From positions 1-54,206 of the forward strand of contig NW_027018225.1 in assembly GCF_032854445.1 (NCBI RefSeq): a stretch of DNA of 54,206 nucleotides, in the 5' to 3' direction. This stretch comes from Liolophura sinensis. Its lineage: Eukaryota > Mollusca > Polyplacophora > Chitonida > Chitonidae. Below the pieces are notes generated by a model. That model was not told the origin of the DNA. It did not search any database and was given only the letters and a program-made list of their open reading frames with translations. This document shows positions 48,963-54,206 of the stretch, in pieces (position 1 is the first letter of the stretch; the number at the start of each line of letters is the position of its first letter). The translations under genes were made by a program, and so were the position numbers.

Positions 48963-51900
48963 ACCAGCAGCTCTGGAACAATTTTTCCAATTTTGCGTTT
49001 TTGCCTGGTCTTTTTGTTAATTGAAATCGGCTACACTGTACTCTGTACAATCGCGACTGGTCATTACTATATTCAACTTTTGACTATAAGTTATGTGCCC
49101 TTCGGTAGCCCAGAAGACGTCAAATCTTTGGGCGAAGCCCATTTAACTCACCCAGCAATTGCCTTACTTCTAAGTGCAAGACAATCACAATGTCTTTATC
49201 TACGTGTAGAAAAATCACACCATTTGTACGTGAGAAACACAAGGTACTTGATACAGTCTGCTGTAAAAAGTACAACTGAACACTGACCCACTTCAGTAAG
49301 ATGCCAAAAGATGCGGAATTGAGCCAGGCATCGGCAGCTGTTGAAAAATTGCAAATATCCCTGGTTTCCATGGAGTAAGAGCCGTTGCTGGGCACGTGAT
49401 TATGACATCAATGATCATTCAATTGTCGCTACAGCCAAAAGAATTGGTCGGAGAGCAACGCGGTTTGCACCATTCGATTTCTCGTCACAAAATACGTCGG
49501 ATTAGTCTCTTACCAGCAGCACTGGAACAGTTTTTCCACTTTTGCATTTTTACCTGGTCTTTTTGTTAATTGAAATCGGCTAAACTGTACTCTGTACAAT
49601 CTCGACTGGTCATTACTATATTCAACTTTTGACTATAAGTTATGTGCCCTTCGGTAGCCCAGAAGACGTCAAATCTTTGGGCTAAGCCCATTTAACCCAC
49701 CCAGCAATTGTCTTACTTCTCAGTCCAGGACAATCTCAATGTCTTTATCTACGTGTAGAAAAACCACACCATTTGTACGTGAAAAACACAAGGTACTTGA
49801 TACAGTCTGCTGTAAAAAGTACAACTGACCACAGACCCACATGAATAAGGTGCCAAAAGATGCGGAATTGAGCCAGGCATCGGCAGCTGTTAAAAAATTG
49901 CAAATATCCTGGTTCCATGGAGTAAGAGCCGTTGCTGGGCACGTGATTATGACATAAATGATCATTCAATTGTCACTACAGCCAAAAGTATTGGTCGGAG
50001 AGTAACGCTTTTTGCACCATTCAATTTCTCGTCACAACATACGTCGGATTAGCCTCTTACCAGCAGCACTGGAACAATTTTCCACTTTTGCATTTTTATC
50101 TGGTCTTTTTGTTAATTGAATTCGGCTACACTGTACTCTGTACAATCGCGACTGGTCATTACTATATTCAACTTTTGACTATAAGTTATGTGCCCTTCGG
50201 TAGCCCAGAAGACGTCAAATCTTTCGGCTAAGCCCATTTAACTCACCCAGCAATTGCCTTACTTCTAAGTGCAAGACAATCACAATGTCTTTATCTACGT
50301 GTAGAACAATCACACCATTTGTACGTGAGAAACACAAGGTACTTTATACAGTCTGCTGTAAAAAGTACAACTGAACACTGACCCACTTCAGTAAGATGCC
50401 AAAAGATGCGGAATTGAGCCAGGCATCGGCAGCTGTTGAAAAATTGCAAATATCCCTGGTTTCCATGGAGTAAGAGCCGTTGCTGGGCACGTGATTATGA
50501 CATCAATGATCATTCAATTGTCGCTACAGCAAAAGAATTGGTCGGAGTGCAACGCGGTTTGCACCATTCAATTTCTCGTCACAAAATACGTCGGATTAGT
50601 CTCTTACCAGCAGCACTGGAACAGTTTTTCCACTTTTGCATTTTTACCTGGTCTTTTTGTTAATTGAAATCGGCTACACTGTACTCTGTACAATCGCGAC
50701 TGGTCATTACTATATTCAACTTTTGACTATAAGTTATGTGCCCTTCGGTAGCCCAGAAGACCTGAAATCTTTGGGCTAAGCCCAATTTAACTCACCCAGC
50801 AATTGCCTTACTTCTAAGTCCAAGACAATCTCAATGTCTTTATCTACGTGTAGAAAAACCACACCATTTGTACGTAAAAAAACACAAGGTACTTGATACA
50901 GTCTGCTGTAAAAAGTACAACTGAACACTGACCCCACTTCAGTAAAGTGCCAAAAGATGCGGAATGAGCCAGGCATCGGCAGCTGTTGAAAAATTGTAAA
51001 GTTCCCTGGTTTCCATGGAGTAAGAGCCGTTGCTACGCACGTGATTATGACATAAATGATCATTCAATTGTCGCTACAGCCAAAAGTATTGGTCGGAGAG
51101 CAACGCGGATTGCACCATTCGATTTTTCGTCACAAAATACGTCGGATTAGCCTCTTACTAGTAGCACTGGAACAGTTTTTCCACTTTTGCATTTTTGCCT
51201 GGTCTTTTTGTTAATTGAAATCGGCTACACTGTACTCTGTACAATCGCGACTGGTCATTACTATATTCAACTTTTGACTATAAGTTATGTGCCCTTCGGT
51301 AGCTCAGAAGACCTGAAATCTTATGGCCAAGCCCATTTAACTCACCCAGCAATTGTCTTACTTCTAAGTCCAAGACAATCTCAATGTCTTTATCTACGTG
51401 TAGAAAAAACCACACCATTTGTACATAAAAAACACAAGGTACTTGATACAGTCTGCTGTAAAAAGTACAACTAAACACTTACCCACATTTATAAGGTGCC
51501 AAAAGATGCGGAATTGAGCCAGGCATCGGCAGCTGTTGAAAAATTGCAAATTTCCCTGGTTTCCATGGAGTAAGAGCCGTTGCTGGGCACGTGATTATGA
51601 CATAAATGATCATTCAATTGTCACTACAGCCAAAAGTATTGGTCGGAGAGCAACGCGGTTTGCACCATTCGATTTCTCGTCACAAAATACGTCGGATTAG
51701 CCTCTTACCAGCAGCACTGGAACAGTTTTCGCACTTTTGCATTTTTTGCCTGGTCTTTTTGTTAATTGAAATCGGCTACACTGTACTCTGTACAACCGCG
51801 ACTGGTCATTACTATATTCAACTTTTGACTATAAGTTATGTGCCCTTCGGTAGCCCAGAAGACCTGAAATCTTTGGGCTAAGCCCATTTAACTCACGCAG

Positions 51901-52806
51901 CAATTGCCTTACTTCTAAGTGCAAGACAATCTCAATGTCTTTATCTACGTGTAAAAAACCACACCATTTGTACGTGAAAAACACAGGGTACTTGATACAG
52001 TCTGCTGTAAAAAGTACAACTGAACACTGACCCACATTTATAAAGGTGCCAAAAGATGCGGAATTGGGCCAGGCATCGGCAGCTGTTAAAAAATTGCAAA
52101 TATCCCTGGTTTCCATGGAGTAAGAGCCGTTGCTGGGCACGTGATTATGACATAAATGATCATTCAATTGTCACTACAGCCAAAAGTATTGGTCGGAGAG
52201 TAACGCTTTTTGCACCATTCAATTTCTCGTCACAACATACGTCGGATTAGCCTCTTACCAGCAGCACTGGAACAATTTTTCCACTTTTGCATTTTTACCT
52301 GGTCTTTTTGTTAATTGAAAATCGGCTACACTGTACTCTGTACAATCGCGACTGGTCATTACTATATTCAACTTTTGACTATAAGTTATGTGCCCTTCGG
52401 TAGCCCAGAAGACGTCAAATCTTTCGGCTAAGCGCATTTAACTCACCCAGCAATTGTCTTACTTCTAAGTCCAAGACAATCTCAATGTCTTTATCTACGT
52501 GTAGAAAAACCACAGCATTTGTACGTGAAAAACACAAGGTACTTGATACAGTCTGCTGTAAAAAGTACAACTGAACACTGACCCACTTCAGTAAGGTGCC
52601 AAAAGATGCGGAATTGAGCCAGGCATCGGCAGCTGTTGAAAAATTGTAAAGTTCCCTGGTTTCCATGGAGTAAGAGCCGTTGCTACGCACGTGATTATGA
52701 CATAAATGATCATTCAATTGTCGCTACAGCCAAAAGTATTGGTCAGAAAGCAACGCGGATTGCACCATTCGATTTCTCGTCACAAAATACGTCGGATTAG
52801 CCTCTT
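48963..52806 (+). repeat. 7-monomer HOR unit, copy 2 (B'-F/A-B-C-D-A-E)
   Basis: Starts: 48963, 49512, 50059, 50606, 51157, 51707 and 52257, offset 3,843-3,846 bp from copy 1. The B' members look identical over 549 bp. Other differences are almost all single-base indels, for example ATATCCTGGTTCC for ATATCCCTGGTTTCC, CAGCAAAAG, GGAATGAGCC and ATAAAGGTGCC. The E member ends with GTCAGAAAGC and leads to ACTAGTAG, whereas copy 1 leads back to B'. The duplication edge therefore lies in the right part of E. Confidence 0.85.
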
Positions 52807-54206
52807 ACTAGTAGCACTGGAAACAGTTTTTCCACTTTGCATTTTTTGCCTGGTCTTTTTGTTAATTGAAATCGGCTACACTGTACTCTGTACAATCGCG
52901 ACTGGTCATTACTATATTCAACTTTTGACTATAAGTTATGTGCCCTTCGGTAGCCTAGAAGACGTCAAATCTTTGGGCTAAGCCCATTTAACTCACCCAG
53001 CAATTGCCTTACTTCTAAGTGCAAGACAATCACAATGTCTTTATCTACGTGTAGAAAAATCACACCATTTGTACGTGAGAAACACAAGGTACTTGATACA
53101 GTCTGCTGTAAAAAGTCCAACTGAACACTGACCCACTTCAGTAAGATGCCAAAAGATGCGGAATTGAGCCAGGCATCGGCAGCTGTTGAAAAATTGCCAA
53201 ATTTCCCTGGTTTCCATGGAGTAAGAGCCGTTGCTGTGCACGTGATTATGACATCAATGATTATTCAATTGTCGCTACAGCCAAAAGAATTGGTCGGAGA
53301 GCAACGCGGTTTGCACCATTCGATTTCTCGTCACAAAATACGTCGGATTAGTCTCTTACCAGCAGCACTGGAACAGTTTTTTCCACTTTTGCATTTTTAC
53401 CTGGTCTTTTTGTTAATTGAAATCGGCTACACTGTACTCTGTACAATCGCGACTGGTCATTACTATATTCAACTTTTGACTATAAGTTATGTGCCCTTCG
53501 GTAGCCCAGAAGACGTCAAATCTTTGGGCTAAGCCCATTTAACCCACCCAGCAATTGTCTTACTTCTCAGTCCAAGACAATTTCAATGTCTTTACCTACG
53601 TGTAGAAAAACCACACCATTTGTACACAAAAAACACAGGGTACTTGATACAGTCTGCTGTAAAAAGTACAACTGACCACAGACCCACATTTATAAGGTGC
53701 CAAAAGATGCGGAATGGGGCCAGGTATCGGCAGCTGTTAAAAAATTGCCAATTTCCCTGGTTTCCATGGAGTAAACGCCGTTGCTGTGCACGTGATTATG
53801 ACATAAATGATCATTCAATTGTCGCTACAGGCAAAAGTATTGGTCGGAGAGCAACGCGGTTTGCACCATTCGATTTGTCGTCACAAAATACGTCGGATTA
53901 GCCTCTTACCAGCAGCTCTGGAACAATTTTTTCCAATTTTGCGTTTTTGCCTGGTCTTTTTGTTAATTGAAATCGGCTACACTGTACTCTGTACAATCGC
54001 GACTGGTCATTACTATATTCAACTTTTGACTATAAGTTATGTGCCCTTCGTAGCCAGAAGACGTCAAATCTTTGGGCTAAGCCCATTTAACTCACCCAGC
54101 AATTGCCTTACTTCTAAGTGCAAGGACAATCACAATGTCTTTATCTACGTGTAGAAAAATCACACCATTTGTACGTGAGAAACACAAGGTACTTGATACA
54201 GTCTGC
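52807..54206 (+). repeat. Terminal segment B-F-B' (last monomer cut by window end)
   Basis: The monomers at 52807, 53358 and 53908 (299 bp, partial) match those at 40725, 41274 and 41823, markers included: GTAGCCTAG and GATTATTC; GTAAACGCCG; CAGCTCTGG. Together with the E copy at 52257 this repeats the 40176-42371 order. Many one-base length differences occur here (GGAAACAG, CCACTTTGC, TTCGTAGCCAG, AAGGACAAT). Confidence 0.8.

Larger units (their letters stand above)
1..54206 (+). repeat. Satellite DNA array, about 99 tandem monomers of ~549 bp
   Basis: The window consists only of direct tandem copies of one monomer. I located the start landmark (ACCAGCAGCACTGG and close variants) through the window. 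Spacings are 545-553 bp, nearly all 548-550, except a 265-bp copy at 15373 and a fused pair at 18383. All copies lie in the same orientation and no foreign insertion longer than a few bases interrupts them. Copies differ by scattered substitutions that define heritable subtypes. Composition counted in one monomer is 41% GC. Satellite arrays of this kind form heterochromatin, often centromeric or pericentromeric. Whether this one is centromeric cannot be told from sequence. I do not recognise the family or the host species. Confidence 0.98.
30289..54206 (+). repeat. Domain III: array built on a 4-monomer A-B-C-D higher-order repeat
   Basis: Starts: 30289, 30838, 31388, 31937, 32486, 33035, 33584, 34133, 34683, 35232, 35781, 36331, 36880, 37429, 37978, 38528, 39078, 39627, 40176, 40725, 41274, 41823, 42372, 42921, 43470, 44019, 44568, 45117, 45666, 46215, 46764, 47314, 47864, 48413, 48963, 49512, 50059, 50606, 51157, 51707, 52257, 52807, 53358 and 53908 (partial). 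Markers: A has CACGCAGC, GTGTAAAAAAACC, CACAGGG and AACGCTTTTTGC. B has AATCACAATG, CGTGAGAAAC, TAAGATGCC and AAGAATTGG. C has GTACGTAAAAAAAC, TTGTAAAGTTCC, CTACGCACG and GCGGATTGC. D has ACTAGTAG, GTAGCTCAG, CTTATGGCC and CACTTACCC. E is C-like with GACGTC and ACAGCATTTG. F has TTCTCAGTCC. B' is B starting CAGCTCTGG. Confidence 0.85.

Noticed and set aside
1-54206. CRISPR array
   Set aside because: The period is ~549 bp with repeat similarity along the entire unit. There are no short repeats separated by unique spacers and no cas genes.
1-54206. Tandem rRNA, tRNA or 5S gene cluster
   Set aside because: I see no rRNA-like core, no convincing A and B boxes and no terminator-like run at a fixed place. 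ATTCGATTTC only weakly resembles a B box.
1-54206. CENP-B box (TTCG-N4-A-N2-CGGG pattern)
   Set aside because: TTCG occurs in the monomer (TTCGATTTC, TTCGGTAG), but the required CGGG at the right distance is absent on both strands in the consensus.
1-54206. Transposable element or retrovirus insertion inside the array
   Set aside because: Monomer spacing never exceeds the expected length by more than about four bases, so no insertion is present. No target-site duplications, terminal repeats or polymerase motifs were seen.
1-54206. Telomeric repeats marking a chromosome end
   Set aside because: No run of TTAGGG, TTAGG, TTTAGGG or similar short tandem motifs appears at either end.

Overview
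The whole 54,206-base window is one uninterrupted, head-to-tail satellite DNA array. About 99 copies of a roughly 549-bp monomer follow each other on the same strand, from the first base to the last. I found no gene, RNA gene, transposon, CRISPR array or unique sequence. The many open reading frames of 60-142 codons are the same few non-coding frames seen again in every copy. The landmark beginning ACCAGCAGCACTGG recurs every 545-553 bases, with two exceptions: a monomer cut to 265 bp at 15373-15637, and a 925-bp fused pair at 18383-19307.

The organism cannot be named from the sequence. Satellite arrays of this length with higher-order structure belong to eukaryotic heterochromatin (centromeric, pericentromeric or subtelomeric). 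One monomer counted by hand (23701-24240) is 41% GC with 17 CpGs, about 0.75 of expectation. This is not the strong CpG loss usual in heavily methylated vertebrate or plant repeats, and weakly favours an invertebrate or a young, recently homogenised array.

The monomers fall into recognisable subtypes that repeat in order, so this is a higher-order repeat (HOR) array. Domain I (1-18382) is built on an 8-monomer order, here called a-b-c-d-e-f-g-h. One complete unit is followed by shortened and rearranged versions. Domain II (18383-30288) is more mosaic, with a 4-monomer (about 2.2-kb) periodicity. Domain III (30289-54206) is built on a 4-monomer order A-B-C-D with extra types E, F and B'. It contains an apparently identical neighbouring monomer pair (32486-33583), a 3-monomer unit made by an A/B fusion, and a recent 7-monomer (3.84-kb) duplication (45117-52806).

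Several monomers are in-register chimeras of two subtypes, which is the expected footprint of unequal exchange between misaligned copies. Each monomer also carries conserved symmetry elements: a 30-bp nested inverted repeat, a 26-bp AT-rich dyad, a 13-bp GC-rich quasi-palindrome and an almost invariant CACGTGAT box. These are the best candidates for protein-binding or structural function. Single-base indels cluster in roughly the first 5 kb and last 8 kb, which may reflect assembly quality near contig ends.
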